A stretch of 64,000 nt of DNA. It comes from Dermacentor variabilis. Taxonomy: Eukaryota; Arthropoda; Arachnida; Ixodida; Ixodidae. Below are positions 18,938 through 29,439 of the stretch, one piece after another. The notes beneath the pieces were generated by a model. It was not told where the DNA came from and ran no database searches. It was given only the letters and a program-made list of their open reading frames with translations. The stretch covers positions 63,403,815 to 63,467,814 of the forward strand of contig NC_134573.1 of assembly GCF_050947875.1 (NCBI RefSeq), written 5' to 3'. The translations under genes and the position numbers were made by a program. Numbering within the stretch: position 1 is the stretch's first letter; each line of letters opens with the position of its first letter.

Positions 18938-19305
18938 TTTTTTTTTTATTCAGATACCCTAAAGGCCCTTATGGGCATTACATAGGGGGGGGGGGGGGGG
19001 GGTTAACAACAGGATATGTCAAACACAATTAGGGGGGGGAAGGCAATATAGAACACCGTGGTAAAGATCACCGAATACAACAAGAAAATATAAAAAGAAA
19101 AAAAGGAAGGAGAATTGCATACATGATGAAAACAACAACAACAACACTCCGTACAAAGCATGTAGATACACTTACAATGCTTCAAAGGCATAAAATTCTG
19201 CTTTTACCCAACATGCGTAAAACTGCGCTTCAAATTACTAACAAATGAGTCATGATCACGTATAGAAGCAATTTCTTTTGGCAGCTTATTCCAGTGATGA
19301 TGCGT
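18938..19305 (-). mobile_element. CR1/L2-like LINE 3' end inserted in LINE ORF1
   Basis: The minus strand codes for HHHWNKLPKEIASIRDHDSF..NLKRSF and then a stop (19204). W-N-x-L-P is the conserved C-terminal signature of CR1/L2/Jockey-type ORF2 proteins. The 3' UTR follows with a G-rich stretch (C-rich on the coding strand), TGCCCATAAGGGC, CTTTAGGGTATC and AATAAAAAAAAA at 18938. The 3' tail matches 590-660. The copy is heavily 5' truncated. Upstream of about 19305 the frame turns into a different protein (MFPRNSSRKRAGNN..), probably the N-terminus of the interrupted I-type ORF1. Confidence 0.65.
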
Positions 19306-19727
19306 CGCTTCTTCCCGCGTTTCAACCGTAGGGTGATTGCCTGGATCCGACGTGTCTGTACTTGTGTTGGTGTCCCAGGAATTGTTCCCAGCCCGCTTAC
19401 GAGAGCTGTTGCGGGGAAACATCTTCACCAGCGACGGAGTATTCCATTCTTGGCTTAACGGGCTTGCGTTGGCGCGGTGTCGCTATAGGAAGCATCGGAA
19501 GACGCTCGGTCTAGCACGACCCAGCGTTCCCGTGAAATTGGCGATTCAAAAAACTAGAGTGGTCAGTGGATCACCAACCTGCACACAAACTGGCTTCGGC
19601 AGTCCAGAAGCACTGTCGCAGGTAGGTGGCAAGTAACGGGCCTCGAGCAAAATCGAAGCTCAGAGCGCATAAAAACACGTCTGCTACGTCCAGGACGTCG
19701 AGAGCGTCTCGTTAGGCTAATAAAAAA
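19306..19727 (-). pseudogene. Probable 5' part of interrupted I-type LINE ORF1/leader
   Basis: A minus-strand frame starts MKMFPRNSSRKRAGNNSWDT and fuses into the CR1-like tail at about 19305. Its hydrophilic Ser/Thr-rich character suits a LINE ORF1 N-terminus. The upstream bases up to 19727 would be leader. The assignment is inferred from position. Confidence 0.3.
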
Positions 19728-20166
19728 TTGGCGGTGGCTCACCTCGGCTATGCCAGGATATACGTAGCGAAAGCTAAGGCATAGCATGGTTAGCCTCGGT
19801 TAATCTTGATTGCATGTCCAGATTAGTCTGGTTGTCTAGCTATGTTGCGGCGTTTAGCCAGTCGTTCAGCGCTCTGTTCGTCTGTTTCCTGGGCGATTCG
19901 TTTCCTCTTCATCTCGATCCGATCTCGATTCCAGGCCTCCTCCTGCTTATCAGAATTATCGCCGTCCATACTGCCGCCTCAACTGTGGTTGCGGCGCACG
20001 CGAGCTCTCCGTTTCAATCCTCCGACATGTTATCAGGCATGCGACGCAGCTGGCGAAGCGAGCGGAGGCGAACGCAACGACGAGGAACGCGGTGCGACGT
20101 CATGTGCCTCCTCGGAGCACCGCCACGGCGAAATCGCAAATTTGCGGCCAGTAAAGATCTCGCTTT
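19728..20166 (+). mobile_element. Unnamed ~430-bp repeat (copy 2)
   Basis: The full-length counterpart, in opposite orientation, of the insertion at 4008-4435. Matching landmarks are TTGGCGGTGGCTCACCTCGGC, GGTTAGCCTCGGTTAATCTTGA, CTAGCTATGTTGCGGCGTTTAGCC, TCCGACATGTTATCAGGCATG and the GTAAAGATCTCGCTTT end. It starts with a box A-like TGGCTCACCTCGGC. Open frames of 100+ codons on this strand are not conserved with copy 1 in a way that suggests protein coding. Confidence 0.7.
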
Positions 20167-20349
20167 ATAACATATATTGAAGCAAAAGGTAATTTTTCAC
20201 CCTCGCGGGCATAGCATAGACATAAAAGATGAGAACTTGCGTAGTGGAGCAAGCTACGTCACTTAGGCTGCTATGCTTTACAGGCTATACAGCGATCATT
20301 CGCACTATCTCAAGAGTCCCGCGCATACGAAGAAACTAATTGTTTGCTC

Positions 20350-20575
20350 ACCCGCTGTGCTGGCTTAACGGCTATTGTGTTGAGCTGCTAAGCACGAGGC
20401 CGCGGATCACATTCCGACCGCGGCGCCCGCATTTCGCTGGGAGCGAAATGCAAGAACGCCCGTGTGGGGGCACGTTAAAGAACCCCAGGTAGTCAAAACT
20501 AATCCGTCACTGCGGCGTGCCGCATAACCATATCGTGGTTCTGGCACGTAAAACCCCACAATTCGCTTCTCGCTC
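20350..20575 (+). mobile_element. Ruka-like SINE
   Basis: The tRNA-like head (TGGCTTAACGGCTATTG..GCTGCTAAGCACGAGG) is followed by GCGCCCGCATTTCGCTGGGAGCGAAATGC, GCACGTTAAAGAACCCCAGGTAGTC, GCGTGCCGCATAACC and TTCTGGCACGTAAAACCCCA. The plus orientation is complete from head to tail. Box B is degenerate (GGATCACATTCC). Confidence 0.85.
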
Positions 20576-20767
20576 CATTTGCGCTTTTAATAAACAACGC
20601 TTCATAATGTAGTACCTAATCTCAGAAACTGGCTCACTTTAAGAATAATAGGATGTGAAAATGGTTTTATAGTGTGATAACGGCTGTGCATTATTCGAAA
20701 ACTATTCGACTCAATTCGCTTAAGGCACTATTCGATTCCTATTCGAGTCGGTCTGAAAAATCACTAT

Positions 20768-21180
20768 TGTGACGTGGTAGTGACGGTGAATAATACAGCG
20801 GCAAAGCTGTGAATGACGAAACTAATTTTTTTGGGGTGAACTTGTACTCACAAGAGCCAGTTACACTCAAAGCGCAGCGATAGCGACGAACACGGTCGGC
20901 GGTCGTCGAAATCTGATCAGCGGGTCAAGCCGTCGGCTTTTATACATGAGTCATGGAAGGTTCCAGAGTAATCGCTGGGGCCCGCGTGTATTCCAGAATT
21001 CCAGAATTCGCGTCGCGCACACATGCAATCAGATTAAACAAGGTTCGGCGACAACAGACAGCGGATGGAACCATCGATAACATTCGAGGTGCTTCCGATA
21101 CATGCAGGCGCGTCCTGCGCGGAGCGATAACATTTCTTAGTCTGTGAAACGTGGTCACCCGTAAACAAGTACACGTGTCA
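20768..21180 (-). mobile_element. Solo LTR of a Gypsy-type retrotransposon
   Basis: A 413-bp segment beginning TGTGACGTGGTAGTGACGG and ending CACGTGTCA, flanked by the 4-base direct repeat CTAT (20764-20767 and 21181-21184). It aligns over its length with the LTRs at 57765-58034 and 61560-61979, and coding orientation there is minus. A TATA box on the minus strand (TATAAAAGCC, about 20936-20945) would drive transcription. No internal region is present, so it arose by LTR-LTR recombination. Confidence 0.92.
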
Positions 21181-21277
21181 CTATTCGCACACCCATACAA
21201 TAGAAAAGCATGGGATAATAAAAAAAAACATGAGGCATGCAGCTTTGGCATGCTGTCTTCATGACATCACGTTAAAA

Positions 21278-23045
21278 TTACTACAGACTAAAAAGAAACA
21301 AATTAACACAGCGCGAAACACGTACTCGTTTGAGATGTCAGTGCTAAAACATTAAGCAAAAGAAACTCTCCGTCGAGCCGGATTCGAACCAGCGACCTAT
21401 GGATGTCCGCGTTGGCCAAACCCCTACAGTCCACCGCTCTACCAACTGAGCTATCGACGGAACGCGTGCTCAGGCTCGGCCAGCGCGCCTCGACAGCGGC
21501 AGTGCAACGCGTGACCCACTTGAAGGGTCACGTGCGCTGATCGCGCAAAACTGGTTCAGCTGTCGCTCGAGAATCGGCGTTTCTTCAAGAAATGCTCGCG
21601 CCGCCGCCGTTACACGAGCAGACGCATTCCTTTGACTGATACGTTGCTGGGGCGGGGGGAGGGGGGGATCATCCTTGCACAGTGAGAGTAAAAAATGCTG
21701 CACCGTGCGGGAGGGGGGAGGACAATGGCAGTAAAGAAGGGGACGGTGTGCCACTCAGGTTCGATCACGTGTGTTTCGCCTTCAATGAGTTCGAACAGGA
21801 GGCCCACCTCCAACAGCCATTAGTGCCGATTTCTCGGGCGTATGGGCGACTTCACCAATGCGCGCTATCGCGTAACAGAGAGCGTTTATACTTTTGCCTA
21901 GTGTGTCTTTATTGAAAAGAAACAGCGCGGGAAAGTGATGTCGACCCACCGTGCATGGTTTCTCAGTGACAATAACGATCCACTGCTGTGCATGAGGTCT
22001 CCGGTGGACATGCGCAAGGTCCTCGGTTCGGAAGCGGAAAATCATGTTCCCCCTAAAAATAATAACAACTTGTATAATTTGTACAAAACTATTAATTTGT
22101 ATAAGCAAACAACTCTTCTACAACACTGAAAACTCACTCTTAACGTAACAAGAGGCTTGGTAAGCCGGAAAACACGCGAAAACACAGGACAGCTGCCGAC
22201 ACCATATTGAAGTTCCCGCACTCCGGTTCACTGTGACGTAATGCATTTTAAAGTCGTCTTCTCAGTCCTAGCTATGTTTTTTTTATCGGTAATCATGACA
22301 TTCGTTGCAGTCTAGAAAAGCCAAACCCCGAAGTTGGGGGATTTTAGAAAACATTTACTGAGCCAAAACGGGCTCATGTACGAGAAAGTACACGTGGTAT
22401 AGCGAAAGGTTGTGGCTGCAGGATCGAATGCGTTCGAAGTCTCCCTCCAGCTTTCTTGCGCGCGACAGCGACAAGCGACGCGATGGACATGGCTGTCGCG
22501 TTCGCTCGACGCGAGCGATGACTTCGTGCGACGTCTCCCCAGTGTTGCCGGTATGAGGACAGCAATATAGGCGCCGAAACTAGCACGACTCGTGCTTTAT
22601 TAACTTAAGTTGATGTGTTTTACTGTAAAGAGCAGCATAAAATATTTATGAAGGTCTTCTAGTAGGTTCTTATCCTTGCACTATAAAAAGTAAATCGTTT
22701 GCTCGTTCCCTGCCACTATCGGTAGTACTTGAGTTATGTGCATCCAGTTCCTGCTTCACGCCATCGGCATGTCGCTCATAGCACTTCCGGGCGACGAGCG
22801 ATGAATTCTAGATTTGCAGAACCGAGCGATAGCGGTCAAGACCGATCGATCTGTTCAACCGACGGTCTGATCCGCCGCTCGAAGCCATCAATCGCTGCTG
22901 TCGTTCACAATATCACGCTCATGGGGCTTAGCCTTGACGGATCCGACAGAGTTATTACGCAAGTACGCCAGACGCCTCTCGTTGGTTTATTTTCTTCGTG
23001 TTTGACGTTAGGATAGTCGATCGGGCATAAGCAAGCTGATCAGCC
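21278..23045 (-). repeat. Right arm of large inverted duplication (tRNA-Tyr locus)
   Basis: The inverted counterpart of 5199-6673. It keeps about 450 bases (roughly 22430-22930) absent from the left arm and lacks the left arm's hairpin insertion. On the minus strand a frame from ATGATTTTCCGCTTCCGAAC (MIFRFRTEDLAHV..) stays open for 87 codons, and an AATAAAG lies within it. The left arm starts the same way but is broken sooner, so a conserved protein is doubtful. Confidence 0.9.
21369..21460 (-). tRNA. tRNA-Tyr (GUA) with 19-nt intron, second copy
   Basis: Mature-region sequence is identical to the 6487-6578 copy as far as I can read: acceptor stem CCGTCGA/TCGACGG, box A, box B and GTA anticodon. 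The intron differs by C for T at two positions (AACGCGGAC against AATGCGGAT). TTTT follows about 8 bases downstream. Strong conservation of the exons while arms have diverged suggests that both genes are, or were until recently, under selection. Confidence 0.97.
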
Positions 23046-23092
23046 AAATACTTGTTTTCCTCGCGTCAGGGCTCATAGCAGCTGCAGTGCCG

Positions 23093-23266
<174 letters not shown>

Positions 23267-23312
23267 GTTGAAGAAAGGAAGGGCACACTTATGAAAATTG
23301 CATGTTGATTGT

Positions 23313-23349
23313 TTTAACGTTTCGGCCTTGGCAAGGCCGAAACGTTAAA
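23313..23349. repeat. 18-bp perfect inverted repeat, 1-nt centre
   Basis: TTTAACGTTTCGGCCTTG is followed by one base and its exact reverse complement. The ACGTTTCGGCC/GGCCGAAACGT word is like those near the 3' ends of Penelope-like elements in ticks (compare CTGAAACGTTGGG at 45563). Confidence 0.85.
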
Positions 23350-23518
23350 TATATATATTTCTATGAAGCGCAACAGGAGCGAACGATGATGAAGAGACTG
23401 ACGAAGACCACGATCGCCGATAGTCGGACGCACGGGCTCCATCTTGTATGCTTGTCTTCTGCCCGTTGCACATATCTTGTACATATACTGGCAAGCGTAG
23501 TTTCCCCACCTAACTTTT

Positions 23519-23530
23519 TGGTGGAGGTGC
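23519..23530 (+). promoter_or_regulatory. Putative primer-binding site TGGTGGAGGTGC
   Basis: The same 12-mer lies just inside the 5' LTR of the Gypsy element at 57765-61979 (61546-61557, minus strand). Here it lies upstream of a Gypsy gag, the expected place for a PBS. The primer tRNA was not identified. Confidence 0.5.
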
Positions 23531-23564
23531 AGGTTTTTCAAGTTTCAAGACGGATTTACCCAGC

Positions 23565-24840
23565 GGACGCTCCTTGGCGGCATCTGCAATGCCAGCGCAA
23601 GGCGCACGCACGAGAATGCTTCGAGCAGGTCACCAGCCAAGCAGTTCACTCAACCATCCGCCGCCAACCGCCCCGTCGTCTTCACACAACCGCGTGACCC
23701 AGATACATTTTCCGTCTCTGACAACACCGACTTCGAAGATTGGCTTCAACTGTATGAACGGGTGAGCACTAGCAACAACTGGGACCCGACTCTGATGCTA
23801 GCGAGCATCATATCTTACCTGGCGGGCACAGTACAAGTGTGGCTTCTGAACCACGAACAGGAAAAGACTTACGAGCTGGGAGTTATGTAAGCAAAAGATC
23901 ATCTATCTGTTCGGCGAGCCCATCGGACGCCTTCCAGCTGCGCAGGAAGAACTTGCCTGCCGAGCTCAGACTTTCACCGAGTCCTATGTGAAGTACATCC
24001 AGGACGTGCTTGAGCTTTGTTGCAAAGCTGAAACGGAGAAAGTTGCGCATATCTTCAAAGGTATCGCGGATGACGCGTTTATACTTCTGGTTTTTAAGAA
24101 CTCATTGACAGTGCAAGACGTCATCAATGAATGCCAATGTTTTGAAGAAGCAAAGGGTCGCCGCATTACTCCGAACTTCACACGTCTTCCGAACACGGAT
24201 GCGACGTCTACCTTCGAGGACCTCCTTCTCCTACCCACTCCACCTGTTCCTGCTGCATCCGACAATATTATGCGCATGATTCGCCGCGAGATTGAAGCTG
24301 CCTCCCCAGTTCCCCTTCAGGTGCGTAACCCCGACGAGTACCACGCAACCATTTCCCTTATCGAAACCATTGTGCGTCAAGAATTAGCAAACGCAGAATT
24401 ACAGACGCTTTGCCCAGTCGACGGAACTTACTTCCGCGCGCCCGCCGCACCTGAGTTATACAGAAGACGAACTGTTCGTCCTCGTCATCAGAATTCCGCA
24501 GAATGGCGCACTTCCAATGACAGGCCCATCTGCTTTGTTGTGGACGCATTTGACACATTTCCCGACATTGTCGCAGTGCTTGGAACTCGCGGCCTTGGCC
24601 GAGCTATCGAAACATCCGTCGTCCAGTTGCTTGTTCCCGAGGGCCAATACACAATGACGACGACAGCACTCCGCCATCATGACGTACCAGCACGATCAAA
24701 CCGCTCCCCTTTGCCATCCCGACACTTGCCCGTTCACCTATGCGTCGCCGCTCTCCTTCTCCCTCATACTGCCGCAGCTCGTCGGAAAACTGACGGGCGG
24801 AGCTCCGAGAGATGAGCCTGCCACGACGACACGACTCGAA
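23565..24840 (+). pseudogene. Ty3/Gypsy gag, broken
   Basis: A capsid-like gag: VFTQPRDPDTFSVSDNTDFEDW from 23678, LQLYERVSTSNNWDPTLML, then a stop (TAA near 23888) and frame shift, resuming ..FTESYVKYIQDVLELC with the 275-codon frame 23988-24815. That frame includes VAHIFKGIADDAFILLVFKNS and RRITPNFTRLPNTDATSTFEDL. The arrangement equals the gag of Gypsy elements with a non-canonical capsid. No clear CCHC knuckle is seen before the protease. It would form the virus-like particle shell. Confidence 0.75.
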
Positions 24841-25200
24841 ATTCCTCTGCTCACACTATCTGGACATCACAACCTCATCAACGTAGACGTGACGGTATAC
24901 CTGTCATCGCACTTATTGACACCGGCGCCCACATATCGGTCATGAACTCAAACCTCCGTATTCGTCTGAACAAAGTTCTTACCCCTGCTCCGATCGCTGA
25001 AATACGCGTAGCCGATGGTGCGACTCCGGCTGTTGCTGGGCTGTGTACCGCTCGTGTCACTGTTGCCGGACGCCACACTTGAGTTTTATTTTACGTCTTG
25101 GATCAGTGCCCAAATGCAGTCATCTTAGACTTGACTTTCTCGCGGAACTACGGCGTCCGCGATTCGCGTGTCCGACGCCGTAGTAGACGCCGCAGTTGTC
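24841..25200 (+). pseudogene. Gypsy aspartic protease fragment
   Basis: In a frame different from gag, the sequence reads VIALIDTGAHISVM, with the catalytic DTGA at 24918-24929. It continues RVADGATPAVAGLCTARVTVAG, a stop (TGA near 25081), then VLDQCPNAVILDLTFSRNYG, where ILG-x-D-F-L is the usual end of the domain. Nothing of RT follows. The element is truncated here. Confidence 0.7.
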
Positions 25201-25499
25201 TACCCTCTGTTATGATGATGATAGTGATCTAAAAAAAGGCAAGACGCTTGAAGGACGTCGAGGCACCCTAGCAGCCACCGAAGAAGAACGCCCCCCCTCC
25301 CGCCTCCCTCGCCTCCCCCTTGCCTCGTGTGTGACAGTAGAGGGCACGTTTCCGGCCAGCGTTCCTCGCTCGCCATAATCAAGCGTCCTTCCTTTCCTTT
25401 GATCACTATCTTCCTCGCTCGCCCACGTGAGATTGAACCGCGTTGGCCGGCTCACACTCGCGCGCTTTCACTCGCACATATAGCATACTGGCCTCGAGC

Positions 25500-25800
25500 T
25501 CCACCACTGGAAAAGCTGGCGCCACCGTCGGCGTGACGTGCTAGGAGGGATCACGTGGACATAGCGGCCGCGTCGGCTGCTTCGGGAGCGCCGAAGCGAG
25601 CTGAAAACGAGTTTCAATTCCCTCGTACGCTGCGGTCCTCATTTAGTGGCGAAGTTTTCCCGCTTCGAGTGTCTCCTTTACAACGCTTGAAAGCACTACA
25701 ATAAGGAGTGGCTGCCTTTGAAGGCGCGCAACATGGTAGGCTACTGCTCGGTGCCGCAGGGCCGGACGCACGTAAAGGCCGATCCACGCGACGGACCAAA
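25500..25800 (+). pseudogene. THAP-type zinc-finger first exon fragment
   Basis: After a GC-rich leader (GGAAAAGCTGGCGCCACCGTCGGCGTGACG..), ATG 25733 opens MVGYCSVPQGRTHVKADPRD. THAP domains start M..C.V..C; here the second Cys position is Gly (CAGGGCCGG), so zinc binding would fail. The similarity ends near 25790, where different sequence follows. THAP domains are found in host genes and in P-element-like transposases, so it may be either a dead gene start or a mobile fragment. Confidence 0.45.
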
Positions 25801-26860
25801 TTGCTCTTTTGGACCGCGGTCCACGCATCACGTGATAGGACGTCACCAGTACGTGCGTACCGCCGTTGGCCCGCGCAAGACCGCGGCCCTCGGGGTCCAA
25901 CAAATTGCCGAGGCTTTTCCCGCTTCCGTTTTGGCGGCGGACCGCATGCAAACCGCAGCGATTTTGGCTTAGCCAACGAATGTTGTCCGGCAACAGAGTG
26001 TCTTCAGCCAAATCCAATCTAGTTTTCGGCTCAGCAAAAGCCAGTCGTTTCATGTTCGCAGTTCCGACAACACGTTCGTGCAGCAGATATATTTTTTAAA
26101 CACTGTGCCCTCTTGGAGTGACGAGGAGGTTTTTTTCATTTTGTATACCTCGTTGAGCAGTTCCCGGCTTTGTGGGACTCGAGCCGGTATGATAACAATG
26201 ATAACACTATGGCCGAGAGTGTAGCTGGTTGGTCTCCTCTGCCGTCTGCTATGGCGGTCCGCCGTGTGGATGTGCTCTGCGCGGGACCGGACCGCGGCGG
26301 GCCGTGACGTCGCATCACGTGACCGAGCGGCCCGCTGAACGGAGGCCGGTGTTCACACGTAGCCGCAAGGCAAGAAGCTGCGTGAAGCTTGGCTCGCGAA
26401 ACATAAAACCGGCAAACAGTCATCGGCTACAACTCGGGTATGCAACAAGCACAGGACGCGAGGTAGATTTCTGCTACGGCGCCCGGTTTGCGATGTTCTG
26501 AAGACGCGCACTGAGACGCTCGCCCGAGTCTGCTGCACGACTAATGTCATGACGGTTTGGTCTATCAACTTGTCGATGCTACAGATACTGGCAAGTTCAG
26601 TGGAGTGGAAAGGCAGCGGTAAGAAGCACATTTAAAAAAAGCAATGCACATGGTCACATGGTCATGTTTGTGTTATGAATTAATGCACTGGATTACAAAA
26701 AAAAAAGGAGCAGCGGGATATTGAACGCTGAGAACACCGATAAACATACAGTGCGACGCAACTCGAGAAATAATATTGACAGGTCAAAGAATTTAGAAGA
26801 AAAAAAAAAGGTTTGAATGGTCGCGACGGCACATCATAGTCCCTGTAGGCGTCGAAGTCT
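25801..26860. other. Unassigned GC-rich stretch with related sub-segments
   Basis: Two sub-segments (about 25810-25860 and 26250-26330) share words such as GGACCGCGG and CGCATCACGTGA, suggesting a degenerate duplicated element. No gene recognised. Confidence 0.3.
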
Positions 26861-27570
26861 CTACAATGAAATTATTTTTGTACAGCTCTGATAGCTCCCA
26901 CGCAACAATGGTTGCTTGTATACTGTCAAATGCTCATATTCTGCGGCCTAAAGCTCATGGCATGGTGCGAGAACACGCGCGCGGAGAAAGCGAAACAGTG
27001 CGCGGACAAGCATGCAGACGCGCAGTCGGTCGCTGCGAATCTGCGCGATCGCTGCATTGAGGCTTCGTTCTATTACGCTCCATTTAGTTATACAAACACT
27101 ATAAGAACATATTTCACATAGTTTGCTCTCAGCGTTTACCTACCTTTCACGCAAGAAGCTGGTTCGGGAGACTCCATCGCGGCGACCGCGCGCAGTGGCG
27201 TTCACTGTACGTATTCGGTAAAGAGATAGCGTCTGTAAACGATTGTGTGCTTTCAGTTTGCCCAAGATTATTATTTAGACAGTAAACAACTTCACTCGTT
27301 TCGAAAGTACTTACAGAATTGTCCGGGAGAGCTCGCGCGTGGTGTTTTCAATGAGCGCTGACAGCAAAACCTATGAGGAGGGCGCCGCGTGATCCCTCAT
27401 ACTACGCCAGCGAGGCGCTTCCGATAGATGGCGACTCCGTAACTCCTCGCCGCCAATACGGCGCGCGGCGACGGTTTTATCGCACTTGGACTTTATAGGG
27501 AACCTCACGGCGACGGCGATTGCAGAAATGCGCCTGAAATGTCCATAAAATTGCTATCGTAATAAACATC
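26861..27570. other. Probable dispersed repeat, unassigned
   Basis: GC-richer than the flanks and ends in CCTGAAATGTCCATAAAATTGCTATCGTAATAAA. Short open frames show no motif. Its abrupt composition change suggests a mobile element, but no partner copy occurs in the window. Confidence 0.3.
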
Positions 27571-27852
27571 ATGCGACAGAAAGCTGGACAGTTTGCATTC
27601 AGCTGTTACTATTACAAATACAGAAACTATCGCAAGTAGGCGGTTTTGTTAGCGTTGCGGTAATATCTCCGATTACTACGCTGAGTACCTGGGTTGGATA
27701 TATACCGATTAACAAACCTTCATGTTCTGCTTTTTCTCCACTCTCTGTGGCAGTTTTTCTGGCGTGGCGAAAGCCTTTTCACCACTTATACCTGTGACAA
27801 GGCAAGATGACAGGAAGCAATGCGTCATCCGCGGCCGGGCTGCATGCCACAC
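27571..27852 (+). repeat. Dispersed repeat, copy B (inverted partner at 3355-3632)
   Basis: Starts ATGCGACAGAAAGCTGGACAG and ends near CATCCGCGGCCGGGCTGCATG. It matches the reverse complement of 3355-3632 with scattered changes. Part of the partner's open frame is preserved (GNISDYYAEYL) but then meets a stop. Confidence 0.7.
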
Positions 27853-28310
27853 GCATTGAAGCGTCGGAGCACGCGTTTAAGTAAGTTTCCCGTGTCGTTC
27901 TCACACGCTTTGCAGAGCACATGTAGAAAGCGTGGAATAAATGTACTTATACGTATGATCCGACGCTGCATATAGATCTCGCCAATCTGGCTGTCAAACT
28001 CAAGTGAGAAAGCGTTGCTTGTCATTTGCCATTTTTCGCCTCGTCCCACACCCCCACAAAGAAAACATACTGCCAGAAAAATAATAAACGAAAAAACAAA
28101 ATTAAGCAGATGCAAAGCGCATCTTGGAAATTATGTGAAGCCAAGCTTTTGTGAAACGGTTAATAAAATGCTTTAAATTTGGCCCTTTCGTTGCTCCTTT
28201 AATTGAAGAGCTCTCGCGCTTCCATGCTACGCAATGTGCTAAATCTTGTATTTGGCCTGTATTTCTTCATTTCTTCTTACTTATTCTACATTTACGAAAG
28301 GGGGGGGGGG

Positions 28311-28522
28311 CGGACGCTCTTGGCAGACCCCCCGATGTAGGTATGTGTCATATAGTATGGAAATCATAATCTTAACGCGGGCAGGCTTCCTTGCCGATCC
28401 CCTCAGGGGGGTATGTGCCATAATATGGAAATCGTAATCATCAACACGCGGCGGTCATTTCAAAAAGCAAGTTTGGCACGTAATGTGTACCGTCCGCTCC
28501 TTGGCGGATCCCCCGTTGTGGA
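28311..28522. repeat. ~70-bp imperfect tandem repeat, 2-3 units
   Basis: Unit 1 is 28311-28381 and unit 2 is 28382-28452. Both contain a CTTGGCAGACCCC/CTTGCCGATCCCC block, GGTATGTG(T/C)CATA, TATGGAAATC(A/G)TAATC and an ACGCGG end. A third partial unit (CGCTCCTTGGCGGATCCCC) is near 28490-28522. A preceding poly(G) lies at 28301-28310. Confidence 0.65.
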
Positions 28523-29439
28523 CGCGGTATAAGACAGAACAATCTGCAAAATATATATATATATATAAAGAATGGTACGCCGCTGGCCCGCTCTGACCGC
28601 AAACACCACCCCTGCGATCGTCGTCTGCCTGGCGCTACGCACTTCGGCCGCACCGCGCCACAGTGGAGGGCTTTGGTGCAATATCACCGTAAACTCTTTT
28701 TTTTTTTTCGGGAGGATTTGCCTCGAAGGATAGGTAATAAAACAAATTTAAATAAACGCTTCCAACTGTTCATCGTGCAGTATAAGTGCAGCAGTGTCTT
28801 TGAAAACTCAATTGTTTCCCATCAGCCAACGGTACCGTGAAGTGGTACGCGTGGTGCATTGGAACCACGCGGGAATCGAACGCAGCCTTTTTTCTGCACT
28901 GATAATGAAACGGCGAAGTCCTGTACTTTAGCGATAGTGTAAGAATCTCGACAACGAATACTTTCCAGCTAGCCCAGTTGTCTGTCATTGTGCAATAAAT
29001 GAGTTTCGAGAGTGCTTTCCACTACTAGCTGGGCATATGCGATGCGTACATCTCTAGGGGCGCAGAAGACAACGCGAATTTTTACAGCGAAGTCGTTAAT
29101 GAGACTACAGAAGGGCCCAAAAACGTCATACGCAGGGTTTCCCGCTTTTCTGAAAAGATTTACACCGCTACCGAAGTTTATATTTCAAGGAAGTGTGAGG
29201 AAACTTCAGACTAACGTGCTGGCAAATTTTGAAGTGTTTGTGCCAATTAGGGTTTACACGAAATTTGTTAAATTCTCGTAAAACGAGCACAGCGCTAAAG
29301 GCAGGGGCAAAATAAAAAAAGAAACACACATGACGCCGCGTCGGTCTCTATTGTCCCCGTCTTCTGAGTGCTTCTTTCACGGTGAATTACCAACAGGCCT
29401 AAACCTCTACCATTGCCTCTACTCTTCAGGATAGTGTAA
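28523..29439. other. Unassigned stretch
   Basis: Contains a short (AT)n (28549-28566). No gene recognised. Confidence 0.3.

Noticed and set aside
19814..20180. 118- and 112-codon ORFs
   Set aside because: Same repeat as above, second copy; frames are not conserved between copies.
21782..22108. Minus-strand 108-codon ORF (MIFRFRTEDL..) as a conserved protein in both tRNA arms
   Set aside because: The left-arm counterpart is frame-disrupted soon after the start, and the polyadenylation signal lies inside the frame, so coding is not supported.
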